From the NCBI RefSeq assembly GCF_035712445.1, contig NZ_DASTAT010000093.1, positions 62,001-126,000 of the forward strand: 64,000 nt of DNA, written 5' to 3'. The DNA comes from Oligoflexus sp. GTDB lineage: Bacteria > Bdellovibrionota_B > Oligoflexia > Oligoflexales > Oligoflexaceae. The notes under the pieces were generated by a model. That model had not been told where the DNA came from. It saw only the letters and a program-made list of their open reading frames with translations, and searched no databases. How positions within the stretch are numbered: position 1 is the first letter of the stretch; each line of letters begins with the position of its first letter. Positions 1 to 6,823 of this stretch are shown piece by piece. The translations under genes were made by a program, and so were the position numbers.

Positions 1-180
1 AAAGAAGCCCCACTGATGCTTGGCATCAGTCAGGATTTGGCGAAGGAATCAAGTGTGGAAGGACTGCTTGCGCGCGCCAAGGAAACTGGCATAAGTATTT
101 TCACCTTTCGGCAGTTCCCGACGGTCAAGGCAATATTGACCTACCTGCCCAAGGTGAAAAGCGGGACCGCGGTGGTATAA
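1..180 (+). CDS. C-terminal end of an unidentified protein (partial)
   Basis: The reading frame is open from the first base of the window and ends at TAA 178-180, giving 59 residues that finish in PKVKSGTAVV. I do not recognise the family. The piece has alternating helical and hydrophobic stretches like the end of an alpha/beta domain. The gene begins outside the window. Its stop codon overlaps a TATAAT hexamer that may serve the next gene. Confidence 0.5.
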   Translation, partial: KEAPLMLGISQDLAKESSVEGLLARAKETGISIFTFRQFPTVKAILTYLPKVKSGTAVV

Positions 181-181
181 T
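154..181 (+). promoter_or_regulatory. possible sigma70-type promoter for the DHH phosphoesterase gene
   Basis: A perfect TATAAT lies at 176-181, 16 bases after GTGAAA (154-159), which matches the -35 consensus at four of six positions. It sits about 80 bases before the start of the next gene. This is pattern reading only. Confidence 0.3.
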
Positions 182-261
182 GAAAGAGCCGCGATCCAAT
201 GCGGACGTGCAGACTTTAAAGAGGGCCGGACCCAGGCGAGCACGTGAAAGGAGTAAGCCCT

Positions 262-1470
262 TTGTCGACAATGGATACGCGATTCAAGGAAAAAGAGGCT
301 GAGTTGATCAGTCTCAAAAAGAAAGTCAAAGCTCAGAAGGAACTCAGCGGTGGTGACACCGATCTGATGGAAGCTGAAGCGAATGGCTCCGACACCGTGC
401 GCGTGGAAAAGAAGACGAAGACTCAGGAACTGATCGAAACCCTTGAGAAGGCGCGTGGCAAACGCCTTTTGATCTGTATCAAGGGCTACCCGGATCCTGA
501 TAACATCGCAACGTCTCTTGCCCTCGCTTACATGAGTTCCCAGTTCGACATCCAGTCCACCATCCTTCACTTCGAGCAAATCTCCCATCACGAGAATCGC
601 GCGCTGGTGAAAAAGCTGGATCTGGATATTGAAGAGTACAACGATCAGTTCGATTACTCTTCTTACGATTACTATGCCGTGAACGACTCGCAGAATACCG
701 AGCTGCCCATCAAGCTGCCGGAAACCTGTGAGCTGCTTGTGTTTGTGGATCACCACAGAAAGCTTGGAACCATCAAAGGCCACTTCCTCGATATTCGGGA
801 AAATGTCGGTTCCACCTCGGCGATCTATGGTGAGTATCTCTGCGACCCGCGCTTCGGTTTCAAGGGCGACACGCTGGAAGAAGCGAAGATCGCCACGGCC
901 CTGATGCACGGCGTGCGCACGGATACCGATAACTTTGTGAATGCAACGCCCGCGGATTACAAGGCCTCGGAATTTTTGTCCCGTTATGTGGACAAGGACC
1001 TCCTGGCTCTGATCTCGCGGCAGTCGATCCCTGCCAAGACCATGGACCTGACCCAGATCGCCCTGCAAAGGAAGGATATCCGCGGTACGTTCATGTTCTC
1101 GGGTGTGGGTTACGTGCGGGAAGAGGACCGTGATGGCATCGGCCAGTGCGCGGATTACCTTCTGAACCGCGAGGGTATTGATACGGTGGTTGTCTACGGC
1201 GTCGTCGGCGGTGAATTCGTCGATGGTTCCCTGCGCACCAAGTCGCATACCCTGGATCCCGACAAGTGGATCAAGGACGTCTTCGGCCAGGACCAGCATG
1301 GTGTTTACTATGGTGGCGGTCGCAAGGATAAGGGTGGTTTTCAGATTCCGCTCGGAGTCTTCGGCAAATGTTCTGACAAGGAACTTCTGTGGATTCTGAT
1401 CAAGAAGACCATCGACGAACTGTTCTACAACAAGATCGGTGTCGATGACAGCGAGTCCAACAACGATTAA
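262..1470 (+). CDS. DHH/DHHA1-family phosphoesterase (NrnA-like)
   Basis: Predicted manganese-dependent phosphoesterase of the DHH superfamily, which includes nanoRNases and cyclic-dinucleotide phosphodiesterases. Visible motifs are GYPDPDN (first metal motif), VNDSQ (second Asp), VDHH (the signature), GVRTDTDN, and near the C-terminus a glycine-rich GGGRKDKGG segment typical of DHHA1 substrate binding. The N-terminal 60 residues are lysine- and glutamate-rich and probably a coiled segment. The frame is open from GTG 244, but AAAGGAG at 247-253 sits 8 bases before TTG 262, which is therefore preferred. ATG 271 is the next in-frame alternative. It is followed by a strong terminator, so it is probably monocistronic. 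The exact substrate cannot be read from sequence. Confidence 0.85.
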   Translation: MSTMDTRFKEKEAELISLKKKVKAQKELSGGDTDLMEAEANGSDTVRVEKKTKTQELIETLEKARGKRLLICIKGYPDPDNIATSLALAYMSSQFDIQSTILHFEQISHHENRALVKKLDLDIEEYNDQFDYSSYDYYAVNDSQNTELPIKLPETCELLVFVDHHRKLGTIKGHFLDIRENVGSTSAIYGEYLCDPRFGFKGDTLEEAKIATALMHGVRTDTDNFVNATPADYKASEFLSRYVDKDLLALISRQSIPAKTMDLTQIALQRKDIRGTFMFSGVGYVREEDRDGIGQCADYLLNREGIDTVVVYGVVGGEFVDGSLRTKSHTLDPDKWIKDVFGQDQHGVYYGGGRKDKGGFQIPLGVFGKCSDKELLWILIKKTIDELFYNKIGVDDSESNND

Positions 1471-1493
1471 GAGCAGCGTTCAAAGATAACCAG

Positions 1494-1524
1494 ACCCGAA
1501 GGCCCACAAGGCTTTCGGGTTTTG
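1494..1524 (+). terminator. intrinsic terminator after the DHH gene
   Basis: ACCCGAAGGCC (1494-1504) pairs with GGCTTTCGGGT (1510-1520) around a CACAA loop, with one G-T pair, and is followed by TTTTGGTGTTTTT. It lies between convergent genes. Confidence 0.85.
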
Positions 1525-1542
1525 GTGTTTTTAGGGCTATGA

Positions 1543-1878
1543 TTAAAGAGTTTCGGGTTTGGGTTCGGTTTTGAGCGAATCATGCACCCATTTCGAATAA
1601 GCGGGGTTCACCGCTTCAATTTTCCATTCGATAATGCAGGGGCAGCTGTAGCTATGAAGCTCCTCGATCCTTTGCATCACGCGGCCTCGATATTCCGGAC
1701 TGGTTTTGACCAGGAGGATGCTTTCCTGGGTCTGCTCCAGCATGCCTTCCCACATGTAAAGGGAATCGGCGGCTGGGATGATGTTCGCGCAGGCGATAAG
1801 CTGCTCTTCAATCAGCTTATGACTGATGCTTTCGGCCTCGTCGCGATTGCCACAGGGGACGTAAAGTACGCTGATCAT
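1543..1878 (-). CDS. cutA: CutA family divalent-cation tolerance protein
   Basis: This 111-residue protein has the full CutA fold signature: an N-terminal strand ISVLYVPC, the helix with EEQLIACANI, then the YMWEG turn, a lysine strand ILLVKTS and the C-terminal YSCPCII segment ending in a YSKWV helix. Length matches the family, which forms compact trimers and is linked to copper and other divalent cation tolerance; the biochemical role is poorly defined. It lies 10 bases after dtd on the same strand and probably shares its transcript. Confidence 0.93.
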   Translation of the reverse strand: MISVLYVPCGNRDEAESISHKLIEEQLIACANIIPAADSLYMWEGMLEQTQESILLVKTSPEYRGRVMQRIEELHSYSCPCIIEWKIEAVNPAYSKWVHDSLKTEPKPETL

Positions 1879-1888
1879 TGTCGGCTCC

Positions 1889-2332
1889 TTAGTTGGGAAG
1901 ATCCATGATAATGGTCACCGGTCCGTCGTTCACTGCGCTGACTTCCATATGGGCCTGAAAAACTCCTGCTTCCACCCGAACGCCTTTACCTGCCGCGCAT
2001 TCCAGGAACTGTTCATAAAGCGCACGCGCCTTGTCCGGTGGTGCCGCATCCTGAAAGTTCGGCCGTCGTCCTTTGCGACAATCACCGTAAAGAGTGAATT
2101 GACTGACAATCAAAAGGCTGCCGCCCACATCCAGCACCGACCGATCAAAGCGTCCCTCATCATTCGGAAAGATGCGAAGGTTCACGATCTTGTCGGCCAT
2201 CAGCGGCACGAGCTCCGGCCCATCGCTGTGATGCAGGCCTAGATACACCAGAAGGCCAGCCTCGATACTGCCTACAACTTTGTCTTCAACTTTGACATCA
2301 GCGCGGCTGACTCTTTGAATCACGGCTCTCAT
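1889..2332 (-). CDS. dtd: D-aminoacyl-tRNA deacylase
   Basis: Hydrolyses D-aminoacyl-tRNA (and mischarged glycyl-tRNA) so that wrong residues do not enter protein synthesis. The 147 residues begin MRAVIQRVSRADV as in typical Dtd. The active-site motif SQFTLYGD is near residue 80 and the cross-subunit motif NDGPVT near residue 135, so the homodimer active site looks complete. It is the first gene of a two-gene unit with cutA and is divergent from gpmI. Confidence 0.95.
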   Translation of the reverse strand: MRAVIQRVSRADVKVEDKVVGSIEAGLLVYLGLHHSDGPELVPLMADKIVNLRIFPNDEGRFDRSVLDVGGSLLIVSQFTLYGDCRKGRRPNFQDAAPPDKARALYEQFLECAAGKGVRVEAGVFQAHMEVSAVNDGPVTIIMDLPN

Positions 2333-2427
2333 GCGATATGGTTATTTTCCTCGGGAAAAAGCTTTTTTCTTGGGGCCCTATCGGCTACTGTCAGCACGTT
2401 GCCCACCTTAAACGCAGGGAGTTGGTC

Positions 2428-4062
2428 GTGTCAAAAGCAAAGCGTAAAGTTCTCGTCGTCGTGATGGATGGTGTGGGTGTACGGGCCAGCTCCTACGGCA
2501 ATGCTGTGAAGCTCGCTCATACACCGCAGCTCCGTCAGTTGGAAAAAACCGGGCTTTATCGAACACTGAAGGCCCACGGCACCTATGTGGGATTGCCCAG
2601 TGATTCTGACATTGGCAACAGCGAAGTTGGTCACAATGCCTTGGGTGCCGGTCGGGTTTTCGATCAAGGCGCCAAGCTCGTGCAAAACGCCATTGATGAT
2701 GGCAGCTTATTTCGCGGCGAAACCTGGCAGGACCTTGTGCGGTCGGTGAAGAGCCAGGAGTCCACGCTGCATCTGATCGGTCTTCTTTCGGATGGCAATG
2801 TGCATTCGCATGATGGTCATCTGCATGCGCTCCTGCGTCAGGCGAAGAAGGCCGGCCTGAAACGCGTGCGGGTTCATGCGTTGATTGATGGAAGAGATGT
2901 CGGGGAAAAGACCGCCGAGATTTATGTCGAGCGGCTGGAAAAGGTCATGAGCGAGCTGCAAAGCTCGGACTTTGATGTGAAAGTCGCGTCGGGCGGCGGC
3001 CGCATGACAACGACCATGGATCGCTATGAAGCCGACTGGTCGATGGTGGAGCGGGGATGGAAGGCCCATGTTTTGGGTGAAGCTCCCAATCGATTCCCCA
3101 GTCTGCGTTCTGCCATTATAGGTTTCCGTCAGGATCCCAAGCTGATTGATCAGTATTTGCCGCCTTTTGTGATCGTCGAAAATGAAAAACCCGTTGGAAC
3201 CATTGAAGATGGTGATGGCGTCGTGCTCTTCAATTTCCGTGGGGATCGGGCAATCGAGATCTGCCGCGCATTCAATGAAGAGGATTTCAAGGTCTTCGAT
3301 CGCGTGCGGTGGCCCAAGGTTTTCTTCGCCGGCATGATGGAATACGACGGTGACCTTCATATTCCGGCGCGTTACCTCGTCTCGCCTCCGGCCATTGATG
3401 ATACTCTGACGGAACACCTTGTCAAACAAGGGCTTCGGCAGTTCGCCTGTTCCGAAACGCAGAAGTATGGGCACGTGACTTATTTCTGGAACGGCAATAA
3501 ATCGGGTCTTTTCGATGAAAAATTGGAAGACTACGTGGAAATTCCAAGCGATGTGATTCAGTTCGATCTGAAGCCTTGGATGAAGTGCTATGAAATTACC
3601 GAGGCCACCATTGCCCGCATGCGGAGTGGCAGCTTTGATTTCGCCAGGATCAACTATCCGAACGGGGATATGGTGGGGCATACCGGCAATCTGGAGGCGA
3701 CCATTACCTCGATGTCGGCGCTGGACCTCTGCATTGGACGCCTCGTGCAGGCGGCCAAGGAGACCGATACGGTTCTGATCATCACCGCCGATCATGGCAA
3801 CGCCGATGAGATGTTTGATACCAACCAGGAAGGGCCAGCCGATTGGCTGGATCTGCCGTTCAGCTGGCGTCCAAAGCCCAAGACCTCGCATACCCTGAAT
3901 CCGGTTCCCTTTTACCTCTATGATCCCCGCGGACCGAATGGCTATCGCCTTGTGCCCGGAATCGATAAGGCCAGTATTGCCAACATCGCAGCGACTGTGA
4001 TTACAGTGTTGGGTGTGCCGAAGAAGGATAATTATCTGCCTTCGCTGGTGGAACTGATCTGA
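2428..4062 (+). CDS. gpmI: 2,3-bisphosphoglycerate-independent phosphoglycerate mutase
   Basis: Interconverts 3- and 2-phosphoglycerate in glycolysis with two bound Mn ions. Visible alkaline-phosphatase-type motifs are VMDGVG (metal Asp) at the start, the catalytic-serine region SDSDIGNSEVGH, DGRDV, GGGRMTTTMDRY, NFRGDRAIE, and late NYPNGDMVGHTG plus TADHGNADEM. The frame extends up to ATG 2338, but AGGGAG at 2416-2421 lies 6 bases before GTG 2428 and the family begins near this point, giving 544 residues. The residues upstream have no family character. mazG follows after 11 bases. Confidence 0.94.
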   Translation: MSKAKRKVLVVVMDGVGVRASSYGNAVKLAHTPQLRQLEKTGLYRTLKAHGTYVGLPSDSDIGNSEVGHNALGAGRVFDQGAKLVQNAIDDGSLFRGETWQDLVRSVKSQESTLHLIGLLSDGNVHSHDGHLHALLRQAKKAGLKRVRVHALIDGRDVGEKTAEIYVERLEKVMSELQSSDFDVKVASGGGRMTTTMDRYEADWSMVERGWKAHVLGEAPNRFPSLRSAIIGFRQDPKLIDQYLPPFVIVENEKPVGTIEDGDGVVLFNFRGDRAIEICRAFNEEDFKVFDRVRWPKVFFAGMMEYDGDLHIPARYLVSPPAIDDTLTEHLVKQGLRQFACSETQKYGHVTYFWNGNKSGLFDEKLEDYVEIPSDVIQFDLKPWMKCYEITEATIARMRSGSFDFARINYPNGDMVGHTGNLEATITSMSALDLCIGRLVQAAKETDTVLIITADHGNADEMFDTNQEGPADWLDLPFSWRPKPKTSHTLNPVPFYLYDPRGPNGYRLVPGIDKASIANIAATVITVLGVPKKDNYLPSLVELI

Positions 4063-4073
4063 ACTGGATTTTT

Positions 4074-4919
4074 ATGACGCATGATGACAAGGCCTGGGAA
4101 AAAGAACTGGAAGAGCGCGCCGCGGCAGCGGGTCAGATTTTTTCTGACTTTGTGAAGACCGTGGCCATGCTGCGGCACCCTGTTCGCGGCTGTCCCTGGG
4201 ATCTGGAGCAGGATCATAAGAGCCTCCGACGCTTTATGCTGGAGGAGGCTTATGAGGCGGCTGAAGCCATGTTCGGGACGGATGAGGCGCATCTGATCGA
4301 AGAGCTGGGTGATGTTCTTTTGCAGGTCGTTCTGAATGCGCAGCTGGCCCATGATCATGGCAAGGGTGACATCCGGGATGTTGCGGCAGCGATCAACAGC
4401 AAGATGATCCGCCGGCATCCGCATGTCTTTGGTGATCTGGCGGGGCAGGGGATAGACCGGGCCGAGATCAAGAGCAACTGGGAAAAGATCAAGGCCAAGG
4501 AAAAGGCGGCTGCTCTGCATAAGGTCGGTTACTTTGCAGATTGTGTCAAAGTGATACCGGCTCTCACGCAGGCCTATAAAATAGGCAAAAGGGCTCATAC
4601 CATCCATTTCGATTGGGATACCCCGGCTGATGTTTTGAAGCAGTGCCAGGCCGAACTCACGGAACTTGAAAATGAAGTGGCCGGGGCGGATCGGGATCGG
4701 CTCTATGACGAGCTGGGCGACGTCTTCTTTAGCCTCGCGCAGCTCAGTCGGCATCTGGGTGTCGATCCCGAGGTCGCGGCTCAGCAGGGCAATGCGAAGT
4801 TTCTAAGACGATTTGCGGCGATGGAGGATATCTGCGCCGTAAGAGGACAGGACGTCACGAAGTTATCAAGGGATGAATTGGAAGTCCTGTGGAAGGAAGC
4901 CAAGTCCCAGGAAGGCTAA
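4074..4919 (+). CDS. mazG: Nucleoside triphosphate pyrophosphohydrolase MazG
   Basis: Hydrolyses (d)NTPs to monophosphates and pyrophosphate as a house-cleaning enzyme. The 281 residues contain two MazG repeats: the first with CPWDLEQDHKSLRRF, EEAYEAAEA and EELGDVLLQV, and the second with ELTELENEV and DELGDVFFSL. These are the acidic helices that bind magnesium. The gene sits 11 bases after gpmI and ends at a bidirectional terminator, so gpmI-mazG looks like one operon. Confidence 0.93.
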   Translation: MTHDDKAWEKELEERAAAAGQIFSDFVKTVAMLRHPVRGCPWDLEQDHKSLRRFMLEEAYEAAEAMFGTDEAHLIEELGDVLLQVVLNAQLAHDHGKGDIRDVAAAINSKMIRRHPHVFGDLAGQGIDRAEIKSNWEKIKAKEKAAALHKVGYFADCVKVIPALTQAYKIGKRAHTIHFDWDTPADVLKQCQAELTELENEVAGADRDRLYDELGDVFFSLAQLSRHLGVDPEVAAQQGNAKFLRRFAAMEDICAVRGQDVTKLSRDELEVLWKEAKSQEG

Positions 4920-4936
4920 GAGCCCCAAGACGCACA

Positions 4937-4967
4937 AAAAGCCCGGTATCCTGCGATCCGGGCTTTT
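4937..4967. terminator. bidirectional terminator between mazG and rpsT
   Basis: AAAAGCCCGG..ATC and GATCCGGGCTTTT form a long stem around CTGC, with A and T runs on the two sides, so it can work for both convergent genes. Confidence 0.85.
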
Positions 4968-4995
4968 GTATGTTCCGCAAGCGGATCAGCCTCAA

Positions 4996-5265
4996 TTAGG
5001 CCTGAACCTTGGTCCGCACGAAAGCTGTCAAACGAGCAACTTTACGGGAAGCGGTGTTGCGGTGAATCAGACCGCGCGAAGCCGCTTTGTGCAGAAGAGA
5101 TTGAGCTTGCTCAAGCAGGCCAGCCACGTCAGCAGTTTGACCTTTTTCAATCGCATTACGGACTTTTTTAACAGCGGTGCGAACGCTGGAAATATAAGCT
5201 TGGTTTTGGCTTCTTTTCTTAGCGTTAACAAGGATACGCTTTTTTGCGGATTTATGCTGTGCCAC
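4996..5265 (-). CDS. rpsT: 30S ribosomal protein S20
   Basis: An 89-residue, strongly basic helical protein starting MAQHKSAKKRI, with the family pattern of paired long helices and RGLIHRNTASRKVARL near the C-terminus. It binds 16S rRNA early in small-subunit assembly. It has its own likely promoter in the gap after rnhA and ends at a shared terminator. S20 commonly has its own transcript in other bacteria. Confidence 0.97.
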   Translation of the reverse strand: MAQHKSAKKRILVNAKKRSQNQAYISSVRTAVKKVRNAIEKGQTADVAGLLEQAQSLLHKAASRGLIHRNTASRKVARLTAFVRTKVQA

Positions 5266-5305
5266 TGTGTCGTTCCTCTTTCCTCTTCGATTTCAGAGAG
5301 TATGT

Positions 5306-5334
5306 CGAATAACAAGCCGGACGCCATTCGTCAA
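5306..5334 (-). promoter_or_regulatory. possible rpsT promoter
   Basis: On the minus strand TTGACG (5329-5334) is followed after 17 bases by TATTCG (5306-5311), about 40 bases before the S20 start. The -35 match is good and the -10 match weak. Confidence 0.4.
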
Positions 5335-5337
5335 GCT

Positions 5338-5811
5338 TTATACTTCGTCGTAACCGGCATTCAAGCCGCTCGCGTCGCGGAGTGCGGTCGCCTGTTTTCG
5401 GGCTTCCTGATCCACGCGTTCATTATCTTCATGGCCGTTATGGCCCCTTACCCACACCCATTTGACTCGATGACGCTTGACCTGGCGTTCCAGTTCCTCC
5501 CAGAGGTCCTGGTTCTTGACCGGTTTGTTGCCGGCTGTCTTCCAGCCATTGGCCTTCCAATTGGCGAGCCAGCCCTTGTCAAAGCCATCGAGCACGTAGC
5601 GGCTATCGGCCAGCAGAGTGACTTCACAGCTTTCTTTCAGGGCCTCGAGTCCCTTGATAACCGCCATCAGTTCCATGCGGTTATTGGTGGTGCCAGCTTC
5701 GGATCCGGAGACCATCTTCTCATGCTGACCAAACCTCAAGAGCGCCGCCCATCCTCCCGGTCCGGGATTCTCAAGGCAGGCCCCATCGGTGATCACAGTC
5801 ACTCGTTTCAA
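5338..5811 (-). CDS. rnhA: Ribonuclease HI
   Basis: Cleaves RNA in RNA-DNA hybrids. The 157 residues hold the catalytic set: first Asp in TDGACLENPG, Glu in NRMELMAVI, Asp in LLADSRYV, and the late His/Asp region RGHNGHEDNERVDQEA. A basic tryptophan-rich handle segment (KGWLANWKANGWK) is present, as in the E. coli enzyme. It lies downstream of the ribosomal-protein cluster but is separated from it by a terminator. Confidence 0.96.
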   Translation of the reverse strand: MKRVTVITDGACLENPGPGGWAALLRFGQHEKMVSGSEAGTTNNRMELMAVIKGLEALKESCEVTLLADSRYVLDGFDKGWLANWKANGWKTAGNKPVKNQDLWEELERQVKRHRVKWVWVRGHNGHEDNERVDQEARKQATALRDASGLNAGYDEV

Positions 5812-5831
5812 GCTGTCCCCTTGAAAACAAA

Positions 5832-5855
5832 GAGCGCTCCTTTACGGGAACGCTC
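5832..5855 (-). terminator. intrinsic terminator after the rpsR-rpmB-small ORF unit
   Basis: On the minus strand GAGCGTTCC pairs with GGAGCGCTC (nine pairs including one G-T) around CGTAAA, followed by TTTGTTTTC. Confidence 0.8.
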
Positions 5856-5892
5856 GCTGTCATGGCTTGTGCGTTTAAGGCACTGGTAAGCC

Positions 5893-6003
5893 TTATTTCG
5901 AAGCTTTAGCAGCTTCAATCTTACGCTTGATGCGCGCCTTCAGTTTCCGGCGAGCTTTGTGGCGTCTGACTTTAGGAGTTCTACGATTATCACCGCGACC
6001 CAT
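5893..6003 (-). CDS. 36-residue very basic protein, possibly a Thx-type ribosomal protein
   Basis: A micro-ORF starting MGRGDNRRTPKVRR and ending in EAAKASK has about half Arg and Lys residues. The opening MGRGD resembles the MGKGD start of the short 30S protein Thx; the remainder does not clearly match, so this is a suggestion. Support for translation: AAGGAA (6011-6016) lies 7 bases before the ATG and overlaps the rpmB stop, and a terminator follows the gene at 5832-5855. Its position as last gene of rpsR-rpmB fits a ribosome-associated product. It is short enough to be missed by routine annotation. Confidence 0.65.
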   Translation of the reverse strand: MGRGDNRRTPKVRRHKARRKLKARIKRKIEAAKASK

Positions 6004-6014
6004 GGTATTATTCC

Positions 6015-6245
6015 TTACTTCAGTTTGATGCCGTTTTTACGAGCGAACACATCCAGACCGACTTTGTCGATAGTACGGATGGTGGACGTTGCCACTTTCA
6101 AGGTCACGAACTTGTTCAGTTCAGTCGACCAGAAACGTTTGGTCTGAAGGTTCGGCAGGAAGCGGTGTTTCGACTTGATGTTCGAGTGCGAAACGCGGTG
6201 GCCTACCTGAACGCCTTTGCCTGTGAGTTCACAGCGACGAGACAT
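6015..6245 (-). CDS. rpmB: 50S ribosomal protein L28
   Basis: The 76-residue protein begins MSRRCELTGKGVQVGHRVSHS, with NIKSKHRFLPNLQTKRF and the C-terminal TIRTIDKVGLDVFARK, which are diagnostic for L28. Its ATG overlaps the rpsR stop codon (TAATG), so the two are translationally coupled. A small basic ORF follows after 11 bases. Confidence 0.97.
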   Translation of the reverse strand: MSRRCELTGKGVQVGHRVSHSNIKSKHRFLPNLQTKRFWSTELNKFVTLKVATSTIRTIDKVGLDVFARKNGIKLK

Positions 6246-6610
6246 TATTCTTCTCCTGCGTCACGAGGTGGACGTTTATCATCATCCGAACGAGGACCAC
6301 GTGGGCCGCCGCGGCTGGAAGTGCCCATGGCTGATGTTGCAATAGCCGACATCTCGGTTGCAAAGTTGCGCTCCTGGCGGTGGCCAAGGCTGTAAGGCAA
6401 CAGAGCGAGGTAACGTGCGCGTTTCACAGCGTTACAGATAGCGCGTTGTTGCTTGGCAGTTGCGCCGGAAATCCGACGAGGAATGATCTTGCCGCGATCA
6501 GTGATGAAACGGCGCAGTACGTCGGGATTTTTGTAATCGATGATGATGCTAGGATCCAACGTCCGTTTCCGACGGAACATCAGACGTCTTTTCTTTCTCG
6601 AGTTAGCCAT
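6245..6610 (-). CDS. rpsR: 30S ribosomal protein S18 with a long C-terminal tail
   Basis: Residues 1-77 or so are S18: KKRRLMFRRKRTLDPSIIIDYKNPDVLRRFI then ISGATAKQQRAICNAVKRARYLALLPY. S18 is usually 75-90 residues; here about 45 more follow, containing a Met/Ala/Thr stretch and a Gly/Pro/Arg/Asp-rich, probably disordered end. There is no rpsF next to it, unlike in many genomes. A GGAGG at 6615-6619 lies 4 bases before the start. The tail is in frame with no sign of a sequencing break. Confidence 0.94.
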   Translation of the reverse strand: MANSRKKRRLMFRRKRTLDPSIIIDYKNPDVLRRFITDRGKIIPRRISGATAKQQRAICNAVKRARYLALLPYSLGHRQERNFATEMSAIATSAMGTSSRGGPRGPRSDDDKRPPRDAGEE

Positions 6611-6718
6611 GCAGCCTCCGAATTATCCAGTGTACTCTTCGCCTGGGAAGAGAACTTTTAAATCATCGCAACACTCTTCCTGTCTGCGTTTGGGACGAGG
6701 GAAGAAGGCACGTAAAAA

Positions 6719-6750
6719 CCACCTTGGTGGGTCTTCACCCTAAAGGGTGT
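6719..6750. other. two adjacent small hairpins in the rpsR leader
   Basis: CCACC..GGTGG (6719-6731) and CACCC TAAA GGGTG (6737-6750) lie about 110-140 bases upstream of rpsR (minus strand) and before priA (plus strand). On the minus strand the first is followed by TTTTT. They could be an attenuator for rpsR or relics of a terminator. No known ribosomal leader motif was recognised. Confidence 0.35.
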
Positions 6751-6823
6751 TGAAAATTAACCTAAGCGCAAGCTATACGCAAGTAAATAGATTTCCGAAC
6801 CCAGCGTGGTGAGAAGGATCCCG

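Noticed and set aside
49..1299. 416-codon minus-strand frame opposite the DHH gene
   Set aside because: A mirror frame of a GC-biased gene; the plus strand carries the conserved DHH motifs.
2338..2427. Longer gpmI start at ATG 2338
   Set aside because: The extra 30 residues are not family-like, and GTG 2428 has a well-spaced AGGGAG.
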